Assembly: GCA_964443725.1 (NCBI GenBank)
Contig: CAYUDP010000011.1
Location: 1 to 20,597, forward strand
Direction of reading: 5' to 3'
Source of the DNA: CAYUDP01 sp964443725
GTDB taxonomy: Bacteria; Patescibacteriota; Minisyncoccia; Phycocordibacterales; JAKFXT01
Length of the DNA: 20,597 nt
Shown: piece by piece, positions 8,147 to 17,155 of the stretch
How positions within the stretch are numbered: position 1 is the first letter of the stretch
How the letters are laid out: the number at the start of each line of letters is the position of its first letter
Notes under the pieces: model-generated
Databases searched by the model: none
The model's input: the letters and a program-made list of their open reading frames with translations, nothing else
Told to the model about the DNA's origin: nothing
Program-made: the position numbers and the translations under genes

Positions 8147-9331
8147 ATGGAAAAAGTTTTCTCTATTGAGAAAAAGGGGAATATTGGATTAGAACGAGCT
8201 GGTATTATTCATACAAAGCATGGTGATATTAATACCCCAGCTTTTATTCCAGTTGGTACTAAAGCTACCGTCAAATCTCTCACTCCAGAGCAGGTGGAGG
8301 ATATTGGTGCTCAAGCTGTACTTTCAAATACCTATCATCTTTATCTCGAACCAGGAGAAAATTTGGTGGAAAAAGCTGGAGGATTGTCTAAGTTTATGAA
8401 TTGGCCGAAACCAACTTTTACTGATTCTGGGGGGTTTCAAGTTTTTTCTTTGGGGGAAGCTTATGGTAAGGGGGTAAGCAAAGTGGCAATTGAAACAAAT
8501 GATGGAAAAGCGGAGTCAGTTGTTGATGCTGAAATATTAAAATTGGCAGAGGTTGATGAAGAGGGGGTCACATTCAAATCGTATCTTGATGGTTCAGAGC
8601 ATAGGTTTACACCAGAGAAATCTATAGATATACAAAGCAAAATAGGTGCGGATATTATATTCGCTTTTGATGAATGCACTTCTCCGCAAGCTAGTTATGA
8701 ATACCAGAGATCTGCAATAGAGAGGACTCATAGGTGGGCAAAAAGATGCATAAATGCAAAGAGGAACGATACTCAGCTTTTGTTTGGAGTTGTACAGGGT
8801 GGGAGATTTGAGGATCTGAGGAAAGAAAGTGCCAAAGAAATATTAAGTTTAGATTTTGACGGTTTTGGAATCGGCGGGTCTTTCAATAAAGAAGACATCG
8901 GGAAGTCTGTGAAGTGGGTAAACGAAATATTGCCAGAAGACAAGCCGAGACATCTTCTCGGTATTGGAGAACCACTAGATATAATAGAGGGAGTTTTAAA
9001 TGGTTGTGATACTTTTGATTGCGTCTCTCCAACCAGAATGGGGCGTAATGGTTCTTTATATACATCTTCTGGTAAAATAAACATACTTAACTCTAAGTTC
9101 AGGAGTGATTTTGGCCGGATAGACGATAGTTGCGATTGCTATACTTGCAAAAATTATACAAGGAGCTATGTGGCACACCTATTTCATGCTAAGGAAATGC
9201 TTGCTGGTACACTTGGGAGTATACATAACTTAAGATTCATAATAAGACTTGTAGATAATATGAGGAGAAGTATTATAGAAGATAATTTTAAAAATTTTAG
9301 AGAAGATTTTATAAATAAATATAAAATATAA
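8147..9331 (+). CDS. tgt: tRNA-guanine(34) transglycosylase
   Basis: The 394-residue enzyme swaps guanine at the wobble position of GUN-anticodon tRNAs for a 7-deazaguanine base (preQ1 in most bacteria), a step towards queuosine. Visible signatures: 'TDSGGFQVFSL' with catalytic-site Asp93; 'FDECTSPQAS'; 'GVVQGG'; nucleophile Asp291 in 'FDCVSPTR'; and the zinc site Cys329-x-Cys331-x2-Cys334-x25-His360. The ATG at 8147 is supported by the family N-terminus and by a -10 box just before it. Two points are unusual. There is an insertion of about 30 residues after 'FSLG' (about 100-135) compared with the E. coli enzyme. The substrate-pocket motif, 'GGLAVGE' in well-studied bacterial enzymes, reads 'GGSFNKE' (243-249). 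First gene of a compact unit with the small unknown gene and uvrB. Confidence 0.95.
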   Translation: MEKVFSIEKKGNIGLERAGIIHTKHGDINTPAFIPVGTKATVKSLTPEQVEDIGAQAVLSNTYHLYLEPGENLVEKAGGLSKFMNWPKPTFTDSGGFQVFSLGEAYGKGVSKVAIETNDGKAESVVDAEILKLAEVDEEGVTFKSYLDGSEHRFTPEKSIDIQSKIGADIIFAFDECTSPQASYEYQRSAIERTHRWAKRCINAKRNDTQLLFGVVQGGRFEDLRKESAKEILSLDFDGFGIGGSFNKEDIGKSVKWVNEILPEDKPRHLLGIGEPLDIIEGVLNGCDTFDCVSPTRMGRNGSLYTSSGKINILNSKFRSDFGRIDDSCDCYTCKNYTRSYVAHLFHAKEMLAGTLGSIHNLRFIIRLVDNMRRSIIEDNFKNFREDFINKYKI

Positions 9332-9333
9332 AT

Positions 9334-9729
9334 ATGGAACCACAAGGAGAAAAATTTGTAGACGCCGAGAGAGTTCTTGAACTTAATAAAATCAGAGCTT
9401 TTTACATGCCCATACTTCTTCATTTTAACAATAACGAGGAGGCTGATGATCAGTCTAGTTTGATTTTGAAAATTGATGGTACGAAGATACAACTTGGAAG
9501 GCTAGAAGAGGGAAATGATAGGGATAATCTATTGAGGGCTATAGAGGTTTTAGTAAGGGAGAAAATTATTGAGGATAACAAACATGTAGATAGGTGTACT
9601 CTAGTGACGGAGGTGATAAACCAGCCAGCCCTACAAAAGGCGGAGGCAGATTTGGCGCTAGCCAATCCAAATAAGGTTATTGATATAAAATGGCAAGAGA
9701 TAGAAGATTTCTTGAAAAAAATAAACTAA
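9334..9729 (+). CDS. Hypothetical protein, 131 aa, between tgt and uvrB
   Basis: I do not recognise a family. The product is soluble and charged, with no signal peptide or membrane segment. Predicted helices include 'VDAERVLELNKIRAFYMPIL' near the start, 'NLLRAIEVLVREKIIED' in the middle and 'WQEIEDFLKKIN' at the C-terminus. The ATG lies two bases after the tgt stop, and its own TAA (9727-9729) directly abuts the uvrB ATG (9730), with no Shine-Dalgarno sequence before either gene. This tight packing shows it is a real, cotranscribed gene. A link to tRNA modification or DNA repair is only suggested by position. Confidence 0.8.
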   Translation: MEPQGEKFVDAERVLELNKIRAFYMPILLHFNNNEEADDQSSLILKIDGTKIQLGRLEEGNDRDNLLRAIEVLVREKIIEDNKHVDRCTLVTEVINQPALQKAEADLALANPNKVIDIKWQEIEDFLKKIN

Positions 9730-11745
9730 ATGAATTTTAAGATAAAATCAGATTGGCCCCCTGCTGGAGATCAACCGAAAGCCATAAAGAAGATTGTGGC
9801 TGGATATAAAAAAGGATTAAAACATCAGACACTACTTGGAGTTACTGGCTCTGGTAAGACTTTTACCATGGCAAATGTTATTGCCGAAATAAATAGGCCC
9901 ACTCTTGTTATTGCTCACAACAAAACTCTTGCCGCTCAACTTGCCCAAGAGTATAAGGATTTTTTCCCAGAAAACGAGGTGCATTATTTTGTCTCCTATT
10001 ATGACTACTATCAACCAGAAGCGTACATCGCTCACTCTGATACATATATAGAAAAAGAGGCAATGATAAACGAGGAAATAGAGAGATTGCGACACGCTTC
10101 AACCCAAGCCCTTCTCACAAGAAGGGATGTGATTATAGTGGCTTCAGTTTCGTGTATTTATGGGCTTGGCTCTCCCGAAGAATATAAAAAAGTTAATAAA
10201 GAATTCAAAGTCGGGAGTGATTGTAATAGGGAAAAAATTCTAACTGATTTAGTTGAAATACATTTTGAAAGAACAAATGCAGATTTAACCCCAGGCACTT
10301 TTAGGGTAACTGGTGGTGCTATCGAGATAATGCCAGTCAATGAAAAAATAATATTTAGGTTAACTATTGAAAAAGAGAAATTAATAAATATAGAAGTAAT
10401 AGATGCTATCAGCCGTGTAATCAAGAAAAATGAGAAATCCGTTATTCTTTTTCCAGCGAAGCATTACATCACACCACCTGAGACTCGAATGAAGGTGATA
10501 AAACAGATTGAGAGAGATTTAGAGAAAAGACTCGAAGAGTTGAAAATGGATGGTAAAAATCTGGAGGCCGAAAGACTTAAGCGTAGAACTAAATATGATT
10601 TGGCTTTGATAAAAGAAGTTGGTTATTGTAACGGGATAGAAAATTATTCGAGGTATTTTGACGGTAGGTGTGAGGGGGAGCCACCATATACACTTCTCGA
10701 CTATTTTCCAAAAGATAAGAATGGTAATCCAGATTTTATAACTATAATTGATGAATCACACGTAACTATTCCTCAAATAGGTGGAATGAACGCGGGTGAC
10801 GCTTCGCGTAAAACAAATCTAGTAGAATATGGATTTAGGCTGCCGTCAGCCAAAGATAACCGCCCCCTTAAATTTAATGAGTTTGAAAAAAGAATTGGTC
10901 AATGTATTTATACATCGGCCACTCCAAGTAAATATGAATATGAAAATAGTGAACAGATAGTCGAACAAGTTATAAGACCAACTGGACTAGTCGATCCAAA
11001 AATAGAGGTAAAACCAATCGTTTCCAAGGGAGTGTATAAAGGGCAAATTTTTGATTTCATAAACGAAGCTGAGATGGTTATAAAAAATCACGAGAGGGTA
11101 ATTGCGACTACTCTTACCAAAAAAATGGCTGAGGACTTGAGCGAATTTCTAAAGGAGAGAAATATCAAGGCTGAATATCTGCACAGTGACATAAAAACAA
11201 TAGACAGGATAATGATTTTGACCGAATTCAGGCGGGGGAAATTTGATTGTCTTGTTGGGGTAAACTTATTAAGAGAGGGGCTTGATCTGCCAGAGGTTGC
11301 AATGATTGGTATTCTTGATGCAGACAAAGAAGGTTTCCTTAGATCAGAAACATCCCTCATACAAACTATAGGCCGGGCCGCAAGAAACATAAATGGCAGG
11401 GTCATTCTGTATGCTGACACGATTACTCAATCAATGAAGAGATCAATTGATGAGACAAATAGAAGACGAGAAATACAGATAAAATATAATGCTGACAACG
11501 GAATAACTCCAAAGACAATATATAAAAAGATTCATGATATTACTGACTCTCTTGAAAGAGAAAAAATAAAAACCATAGATAGTATGGTGAAAATAGATCT
11601 TTCTGTTGGTGGACGCAGTATTTCAAAATTGATCAAGGAAAAAATAAAACAGATGAATGAAGCTGTTGCGATGCTTGATTTTGAGACGGCGGCGCTACTC
11701 AGAGACGAGATTAAAGAAATTGAAAAGTATAAAAAGAAAAAATAA
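9730..11745 (+). CDS. uvrB: UvrABC excision nuclease subunit B
   Basis: The 671-residue product is a full-length UvrB, the ATP-driven damage-verification subunit that takes over from UvrA and recruits UvrC. In order: a Q-motif-like 'AGDQPKAI' (12-19); Walker A 'GVTGSGKT' (37-44, Lys43); the damage-probing beta-hairpin with its tyrosine cluster ('YYDYYQPEAY') and downstream 'EEIERLRHAST'; the helicase box 'IIDESH'; 'YTSATPS'; motif V 'NLLREGLDLPEV'; and motif VI 'QTIGRAARN'. The C-terminal UVR motif ('MNEAVAMLDFETAALLRDEI') binds UvrA and UvrC. All the motifs I look for are present and nothing appears degraded. It is the last gene of the tgt unit and starts directly on the preceding stop codon, so translational coupling is likely. 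Confidence 0.97.
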   Translation: MNFKIKSDWPPAGDQPKAIKKIVAGYKKGLKHQTLLGVTGSGKTFTMANVIAEINRPTLVIAHNKTLAAQLAQEYKDFFPENEVHYFVSYYDYYQPEAYIAHSDTYIEKEAMINEEIERLRHASTQALLTRRDVIIVASVSCIYGLGSPEEYKKVNKEFKVGSDCNREKILTDLVEIHFERTNADLTPGTFRVTGGAIEIMPVNEKIIFRLTIEKEKLINIEVIDAISRVIKKNEKSVILFPAKHYITPPETRMKVIKQIERDLEKRLEELKMDGKNLEAERLKRRTKYDLALIKEVGYCNGIENYSRYFDGRCEGEPPYTLLDYFPKDKNGNPDFITIIDESHVTIPQIGGMNAGDASRKTNLVEYGFRLPSAKDNRPLKFNEFEKRIGQCIYTSATPSKYEYENSEQIVEQVIRPTGLVDPKIEVKPIVSKGVYKGQIFDFINEAEMVIKNHERVIATTLTKKMAEDLSEFLKERNIKAEYLHSDIKTIDRIMILTEFRRGKFDCLVGVNLLREGLDLPEVAMIGILDADKEGFLRSETSLIQTIGRAARNINGRVILYADTITQSMKRSIDETNRRREIQIKYNADNGITPKTIYKKIHDITDSLEREKIKTIDSMVKIDLSVGGRSISKLIKEKIKQMNEAVAMLDFETAALLRDEIKEIEKYKKKK

Positions 11746-11765
11746 ATAATTATCCACAAAAATTC

Positions 11766-11774
11766 TGGGATAAT
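11766..11774 (+). promoter_or_regulatory. Possible extended -10 promoter of the histidine kinase gene
   Basis: TG-G-GATAAT lies in the 63-base gap after uvrB and would start transcription near 11781, leaving a leader of about 28 bases before the TTG at 11809. The region downstream is a very AT-rich alternation in which -10-like strings arise easily, so the assignment is tentative. Confidence 0.35.
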
Positions 11775-11808
11775 ATAGGATATATCTATTAATATATATA
11801 TGTAGACT

Positions 11809-13485
11809 TTGGAGAAAGGTCTTATATCCTTTGTGAATTTTTTTCATAAGCAAAATGCGAATTTATTAAAAACTGTTACAAAGAAGCGGGGTGTCAGTAC
11901 CGAGCTTTCTTTTATCTTTTCTGTATTGTTTATTGCATCATTTGTTCTTGCGATAGGGGCTGTTGCCACAAATGGCATTCGTCAGATAAAAAATGCTGCG
12001 TATCCGGTTGTATATAACGATATTCCTATAATGAGCGAGGTTAACAATGCTTACAGAACAGTCTCGGCTGGAGAGTTTGCAATATCTGAAGTCGGCCTAC
12101 TTATTGATGATAAGCAGGCAAATAACCTAAATAGTGATAAATTCAAATCAAATTTACTAAAATTACGTGAGATTTTTGATATTGCCTCCAGAGATTTTAC
12201 ATTATCAATGTCCAAGATTGTTGAGGTAATAAAGGATGATAATGGAAGTTCGAAAGAAGAAATAGCTTCTGCAAAATATTCTATAGAAGCTTTTCAGACT
12301 TTTAGGGCGCACAGTAACAGAATCTTTGATTTGGCTGAGGAAACTTCCAGAGAAAAGTTGGCAGTAGAAACTGACAAAAAAAATATATCAAAACATCAAA
12401 AAAGAATAGATGAAATTCAAGTTGAAGTTGAGGGTTTACTTAGTGATTCCCAGGCGTTGTCGAGTAAAGTATTGACCCCACTTTCAAATTTGAGTAGTCA
12501 CTCTTCTCAATCTATAGCCGTTAGTGCTAACAATTTGAGCGACACATACGAGAGTGTTTGGAGAACAATTATTCTTGCATCGGCTTTAATACTTCTATTT
12601 GCGTTTATAACTGGAATTATTTTTACGCGTAGTGCTATCAGCAAGTCTGTTGATATGGCTGAGGAACAGGCTAGTGTTCTAAAGGCGGTAAATACTGAAA
12701 TGGGGAAAGCTAATGAAACTCTGGTAAAAAGGGAAATGGAGCTTTCAATTGCAAACAGGAGACTAAAGGAGCTTGATAGAAATAGAACCGAATTTGTTTC
12801 TGTTGTTGCTCATCAATTAAGAACACCCCTCTCTGCTATCAAGTGGACAGTCGATTTACTTATAAACGGTTCTTTAGGCAAAATAACAAATGATCAGCGT
12901 ACTTTTATTTTGAAAATGAAAGATACTAACGAGAGAATGATAAAATTTGTGGGAGATTTGCTTTCAGCAAGTAGGATTGAGAGTGGTATATTTTCATATA
13001 TATTTACCGAGACCGATATTATACCTATTGCAGATGTTGCATTTGACGAACTCGTCCCACAAGCGAGAGAAAAAAATATTAATTTAACATTTAAAAAACC
13101 ACACGATAAATTGCCTCTAGTTTCGATTGACCCAGATAAGATAAAGGCGGTATTACAAAATCTACTTGAAAATGCGATCAAATATACAAGTGAGGGTGGA
13201 AGTGTTGAACTTTCTATTTATGAAGAAGACAAGAAGATCTTCTTTGCTGTCAAAGATAATGGTATGGGAATACCAAAAGAGGATAGTCTGAGAATATTCC
13301 AGAGGTTCTTCAGGGCGCCAAATGCTGTTAAAGAAAAAAGTGAAGGAACTGGACTTGGGCTTTATTTGGTAAAAGAAATTATTGAAAAGCATGGTGGAAA
13401 TGTTTGGTTTGAAAGTGTTGAGAATAAAGGCTCCACTTTTTATTGTGCTATACCAGTTTCTGAAGAAAAATATAAAGCCGTGTGA
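11809..13485 (+). CDS. Membrane-bound sensor histidine kinase
   Basis: The 558-residue product has two membrane helices (about 33-54 and 252-274) that frame an extracytoplasmic sensor of about 200 residues. The sensor looks all-helical and matches no named domain I recognise. A juxtamembrane coiled coil (about 280-325) leads to the kinase core: H-box 'VVAHQLRTPLSAIKW' with phospho-acceptor His335, N-box 'NLLENAIKY' with Asn455, G1 box 'DNGMGIP' with Asp483, and G2 box 'EGTGLGLYLVKEI'. It should autophosphorylate and pass phosphate to the receiver protein encoded just downstream. The start is uncertain: TTG at 11809 and GTG at 11833 are both in frame before the first helix, and a 'GGAGAAAGG' stretch at 11811-11819 would suit the GTG poorly (13-base spacing). 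The stop codon overlaps the -10 box of the next gene. Confidence 0.93.
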   Translation: MEKGLISFVNFFHKQNANLLKTVTKKRGVSTELSFIFSVLFIASFVLAIGAVATNGIRQIKNAAYPVVYNDIPIMSEVNNAYRTVSAGEFAISEVGLLIDDKQANNLNSDKFKSNLLKLREIFDIASRDFTLSMSKIVEVIKDDNGSSKEEIASAKYSIEAFQTFRAHSNRIFDLAEETSREKLAVETDKKNISKHQKRIDEIQVEVEGLLSDSQALSSKVLTPLSNLSSHSSQSIAVSANNLSDTYESVWRTIILASALILLFAFITGIIFTRSAISKSVDMAEEQASVLKAVNTEMGKANETLVKREMELSIANRRLKELDRNRTEFVSVVAHQLRTPLSAIKWTVDLLINGSLGKITNDQRTFILKMKDTNERMIKFVGDLLSASRIESGIFSYIFTETDIIPIADVAFDELVPQAREKNINLTFKKPHDKLPLVSIDPDKIKAVLQNLLENAIKYTSEGGSVELSIYEEDKKIFFAVKDNGMGIPKEDSLRIFQRFFRAPNAVKEKSEGTGLGLYLVKEIIEKHGGNVWFESVENKGSTFYCAIPVSEEKYKAV

Positions 13486-13491
13486 TATAAT
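13483..13491 (+). promoter_or_regulatory. Extended -10 promoter of the response regulator gene
   Basis: TG-A-TATAAT begins in the kinase stop codon (TGA, 13483-13485), and the hexamer 13486-13491 is a perfect consensus. The ATG of the regulator lies ten bases further on (13502), so the transcript would have a leader of only about three bases. The regulator can thus be expressed apart from its kinase. Confidence 0.55.
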
Positions 13492-13501
13492 CTAAAAACT
13501 T

Positions 13502-14344
13502 ATGACACAAAAGATACTAATTATTGAAGACGATATATTTCTTGCAGAGGTTTTAATGAACCGCCTCAGATCTGAGAATTTTGAGGTAATGATTGCCGAC
13601 AATGGCAAGGATGGTATGAGCAAGATTAGAGAATATAAGCCAGATTTGGTTCTTCTTGATATAATTTTGCCCGGTATGAATGGCTATGAAATTTTAGAAG
13701 AGAAACACAGAGACATGGAGATTGTTGATATACCGGTTATTATTGTTTCAAATTCTGGTCAGCCTGTAGAAGTCAAGCGTGCACTTTCCTTGGGAGTCAG
13801 AGGTTATCTTATAAAGGCTCAGATAGACCCAGATGAAGTTGTAGAATGTGTAAAGCGCGAACTTGAAAATAATAGAAGTAGTGGGATGGGTGCGTCAGCA
13901 ACTCTTACTCAGTCTGCATATGTTTCTCCTCAAGTTTCTGATATTGTGCAAGCGGCTACTGGGATAACATCTCTCAAGGGTAGAAATATCTTATGGGTAG
14001 AAGATGATCGATTCCTTAAGGACTTGATAACAATGAGGCTTGCAAATGAGGGGTGTAAACTTTTTCATGCAAAAGATGAAACTGAGGCCTTCGCTTTACT
14101 TGAGAAAAATAACCCTGATATAATCTTGCTCGATATTCTTTTACCAGGGGCTGATGGTTTTACAATATTGGATAAGTTGAGAAAAGATCCGAGATTTAAG
14201 AATGTCCCAATTATTCTACTCTCTAATCTAAGCCAACCAGCTGACCTTGATAAAGGCAAGCGACTTGGAGCTAATAAGTTTCTAGTTAAATCATCAGTCA
14301 CTTTAGACGAAATAATAGAGGAAATAAAGAGCGTAATTCACTAG
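13502..14344 (+). CDS. Response regulator with two receiver domains and no output domain
   Basis: The 280-residue product consists of two CheY-like receiver domains. The first (about 3-120) has the acidic pair Glu9/Asp10, phospho-acceptor Asp53 ('LLDIILPG'), Ser83 and Lys105. The second (about 162-280) has the acidic motif 'VEDD', acceptor Asp211 ('LLDILLPG') and Lys263. A linker of about 40 residues rich in Ser, Ala and Gln joins them. Both domains carry all residues needed for phosphorylation and share an 'SNxxQP' motif after beta-strand 4. There is no DNA-binding, GGDEF or other effector domain, so it probably acts through protein contacts or as a phosphorelay or phosphate sink. It follows the histidine kinase gene after 16 bases and is its likely partner. 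Confidence 0.93.
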   Translation: MTQKILIIEDDIFLAEVLMNRLRSENFEVMIADNGKDGMSKIREYKPDLVLLDIILPGMNGYEILEEKHRDMEIVDIPVIIVSNSGQPVEVKRALSLGVRGYLIKAQIDPDEVVECVKRELENNRSSGMGASATLTQSAYVSPQVSDIVQAATGITSLKGRNILWVEDDRFLKDLITMRLANEGCKLFHAKDETEAFALLEKNNPDIILLDILLPGADGFTILDKLRKDPRFKNVPIILLSNLSQPADLDKGKRLGANKFLVKSSVTLDEIIEEIKSVIH

Positions 14345-14377
14345 GTCTCTTTATCAGTGGAAGATAAACAGTATTAA

Positions 14378-14386
14378 TGCTAATAT
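14378..14386 (+). promoter_or_regulatory. Possible extended -10 promoter of uvrA
   Basis: TG-C-TAATAT, with the hexamer at 14381-14386, would start transcription near 14393. That is exactly where an in-frame TTG stands, 30 bases before the ATG expected from the UvrA family. Either the mRNA has a leader of about 30 bases, or it is leaderless and begins with TTG. Confidence 0.4.
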
Positions 14387-14422
14387 CGAATTTTGGCAGA
14401 CTTTTTATTTGCCGAAGCTTTT

Positions 14423-17148
14423 ATGGATGAAGAATTGATAGTAAAAGGGGCCAGGACACATAATCTAAAGAATATTTCTGTGTCTATGCCTAGAAATAAG
14501 ATGATTGTATTTACTGGACTTTCTGGGTCGGGGAAATCATCTTTGGCATTTGACACTATATTTGCTGAAGGACAGAGACGATATGTTGAATCTCTTTCTG
14601 CTTATGCCAGACAATTTCTAAACCAGATGCAGAAGCCGGATGTTGATGAAATTTTAGGACTTTCCCCAGCTATTTCTATAGACCAAAAATCTAGATCAAA
14701 TAACCCCAGATCTACTGTAGCTACAATAACTGAAATATATGATTACCTTCGCGTTCTTTATGCGCGCATAGGCCACCCATATTGCCCTTTGTGTGGTAAT
14801 GAGATAAGAAAAATATCAAAAGAGGAAATACTCGAAGGTATATTAAGTAGTGTCTCGGAAATAAAGAAAACCATAGGGAAAAAGGAAGTTCTAGGAGTGC
14901 CATACGATGATGCAAAAATAGTACTCATGGCTCCACTGGTCGTTGGCAGGAAAGGTGAATACTATCAACTGCTTTACGATTTGCTTGGCAAAGGTTTTGA
15001 GGAGGTAAAGGTTGATGGGAAATTTAAAAAATTACGAGAGCAAATTATTCTTGATAAGAATAAGAAACATAATATAGATGTTGTTGTGGATTCTATATAT
15101 ATAAGTGAACTAGAGGGGAAAAATGTTGTTAAGAGTCGCCTAGGAGAGGCGATAGAGCGAGCTTTAGTCGAATCAAATGGGCTTTTGAAACTCGAATCTC
15201 CTCTTGGTGAGAAATTAATCTCATCGAAGTTTATGTGTCCAAACGACGGATTTTCTTTTCCAGAAGTTGAACCAAGGCTATTTTCATTCAACTCTCCCTA
15301 TGGGGCATGTGATGCATGTAATGGATTGGGGACAAAACATTTTTTTGGGTCAGAAGTTTGCCCGAAATGTAATGGGGCAAGATTAAGAAACGAAGCTTTA
15401 AATGTCTTTCTTGAAGATGGCAAAAACAAGAGAAATATTGTCGATATAACCAAGATGTCTATTAAGGACGCCCACCAATTTTTTAAAGATGTAAATCTGT
15501 CTCCCAAAGAAAAAAGTATTTCAAGGGTTGTTTTAAGAGAGATTGATTCACGATTACAGTTCCTGCTCAATGTTGGGCTGGATTATCTGACTTTAGACAG
15601 AAGGGCCCACACTCTATCGGGGGGTGAATCTCAAAGGATTCGTCTTGCGTCTCAACTTGGCTCTGGTCTTGTTGGCGCGTTATATGTGCTTGACGAGCCA
15701 ACTATCGGACTTCACTCACGGGACAATGATAAATTGATTAATACACTTATAAATCTTAGAGATTTGGGAAACACGATTATTGTAGTCGAGCATGATGAAG
15801 ATACTATATTTTCTTCTGATTATATTGTTGATATAGGCCCCAAAGCTGGCGTTCACGGTGGGGAAGTTATTGTTGCTGGTTATTTGGATAAATTATTGAC
15901 AGCAAAAAAGAATGATAGCAATTCTCTAACCCTTTCATACCTGCGTGGCGAAAAACATGTTTCTTATAGAGAAGAGAGGAGAAAAAGTGACAAGGGCGCA
16001 CTAAAGATTAAGGGGGCCAAAATATTCAATATAAAAAATATCAACGTTGATATTCCTCTTGGCAAATTGGTGCTAGTGACTGGTGTTTCTGGATCTGGAA
16101 AGTCAACATTACTTTACGAGGTTGTACATAAAAACTTGCAAGCAAGATTTGATAAGAGATATAGAACAAATGAAGTTTTTAATTGCGCTTCTTTTCAGGG
16201 TTCAGAATATCTTTCGAGGGTAATACTTATAGATCAGTCGCCAATCGGCCGTACCCCAAGGTCAAATCCAGCAACTTATACTGGTTCATTTACGTTTATC
16301 CGCGATCTCTTCGCTGAAACGGTCGAAGCAAGAACTAGGGGATGGAAAGCGAATAGATTTTCCTTCAATGTAAAAGGTGGCCGTTGTGAAGCCTGTGAGG
16401 GTAATGGAGAAATCGCAGTTGAGATGCATTTTTTGCCGACTGTATATGTTCCTTGTGATATTTGTAACGGGAAGAGGTTTATGAAAGAGACCTTGGAGGT
16501 TAAATATAAAAAGAAAAATATCTATGATGTTCTAAGAATGACGGTTGAAGAAGGGTTAGAATTTTTCAAAGATATCCCAGCGATTTACGATAGACTTTAC
16601 ACCCTAAATGAAGTTGGACTTGGNNNNNNNNNNNNNNNNNNNNNNNNNNNNNNNNNNNNNNNNNNNNNNNNNNNNNNNNNNNNNNNNNNNNNNNNNNNNN
16701 NNNNNNNNNNNNNNNNNNNNNNNAAGATATCCCAGCGATTTACGATAGACTTTACACCCTAAATGAAGTTGGACTTGGATATCTTGAACTCGGCCAATCC
16801 GCAACAACTCTTTCTGGTGGAGAAGCCCAAAGAGTGAAAATATCTTCAGAGTTATATAGGGCACATCTGCAAAAGACTATCTATCTTCTTGATGAGCCGT
16901 CCATAGGGCTACACTATGAGGATGTATCGAAGTTGATTGAAATATTACAGAAGCTTGTCGATAAGGGTAATACAGTTGTCGTCATAGAACATAATATGGA
17001 TATAATAAAAAATGCTGATTATATAATCGACATTGGTCCTGAAGGGGGTGAAGGGGGTGGAAAAATAGTTGCTAAGGGGACTCCAGAAGAAGTTATAAAA
17101 ACGGATACTCATACGGCGAAGTATTTGAAGTTGGCTTTGAAAAAATAA
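14423..17148 (+). CDS. uvrA: UvrABC excision nuclease subunit A (interrupted by an assembly gap)
   Basis: This is the damage-sensing ABC ATPase of nucleotide excision repair. Bases 16624-16723 are N, and the 55 bases before the gap are repeated exactly after it. Removing gap and duplicate (155 bases) joins both halves in one frame of 856 residues. Visible: Walker A 'GLSGSGKSS' (Lys38), the UvrB-binding region, zinc-module cysteines Cys296/Cys299 and Cys313/Cys316, signature 'LSGGESQRIRLAS', and Walker B 'LDEPTIGLH'. The second half has Walker A 'GVSGSGKST', the zinc finger 'CEAC...CDIC', signature 'LSGGEAQRVKIS' and Walker B 'LDEPSIGLH'. The insertion domain of about 110 residues between the second and third cysteine pairs of E. 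coli UvrA is reduced to 13 residues. Asp275 stands where the E. coli first zinc finger has its second cysteine. ATG 14423 fits the family start; an in-frame TTG at 14393 would add ten residues. Confidence 0.93.
16569..16623 (+). repeat. 55-bp duplicate flanking the scaffold gap, left copy
   Basis: Identical base for base to 16724-16778. It is most simply the overlap between two contigs that was not merged when they were scaffolded. Confidence 0.9.
16624..16723. other. Scaffold gap of 100 N inside uvrA
   Basis: Exactly 100 N is the conventional placeholder for a gap of unknown length. The identical 55-bp flanks show the true gap is probably negative (overlapping contig ends), so no sequence is likely to be missing. 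Confidence 0.97.
16724..16778 (+). repeat. 55-bp duplicate flanking the scaffold gap, right copy
   Basis: Identical to 16569-16623. UvrA continues from this copy with 'GYLELGQSATTLSGGE', the expected sequence before the second ABC signature. Confidence 0.9.
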
Positions 17149-17155
17149 TTTTAAA

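Noticed and set aside
11750..11758. Perfect DnaA-box consensus (TTATCCACA) just after uvrB
   Set aside because: Single copy with no second box nearby, no dnaA/dnaN and no origin-like repeats; a lone 9-mer can occur by chance in AT-rich DNA.
14350..14368. Inverted repeat TTTATC/GATAAA after the response regulator as a terminator
   Set aside because: Only six AT-rich base pairs with a 7-base loop and no T-run, so too weak to call.
16834..17148. Separate small ATPase gene after the N gap
   Set aside because: It is the C-terminal part of UvrA (second signature motif and Walker B); the separate start arises only from the frame shift caused by the gap.
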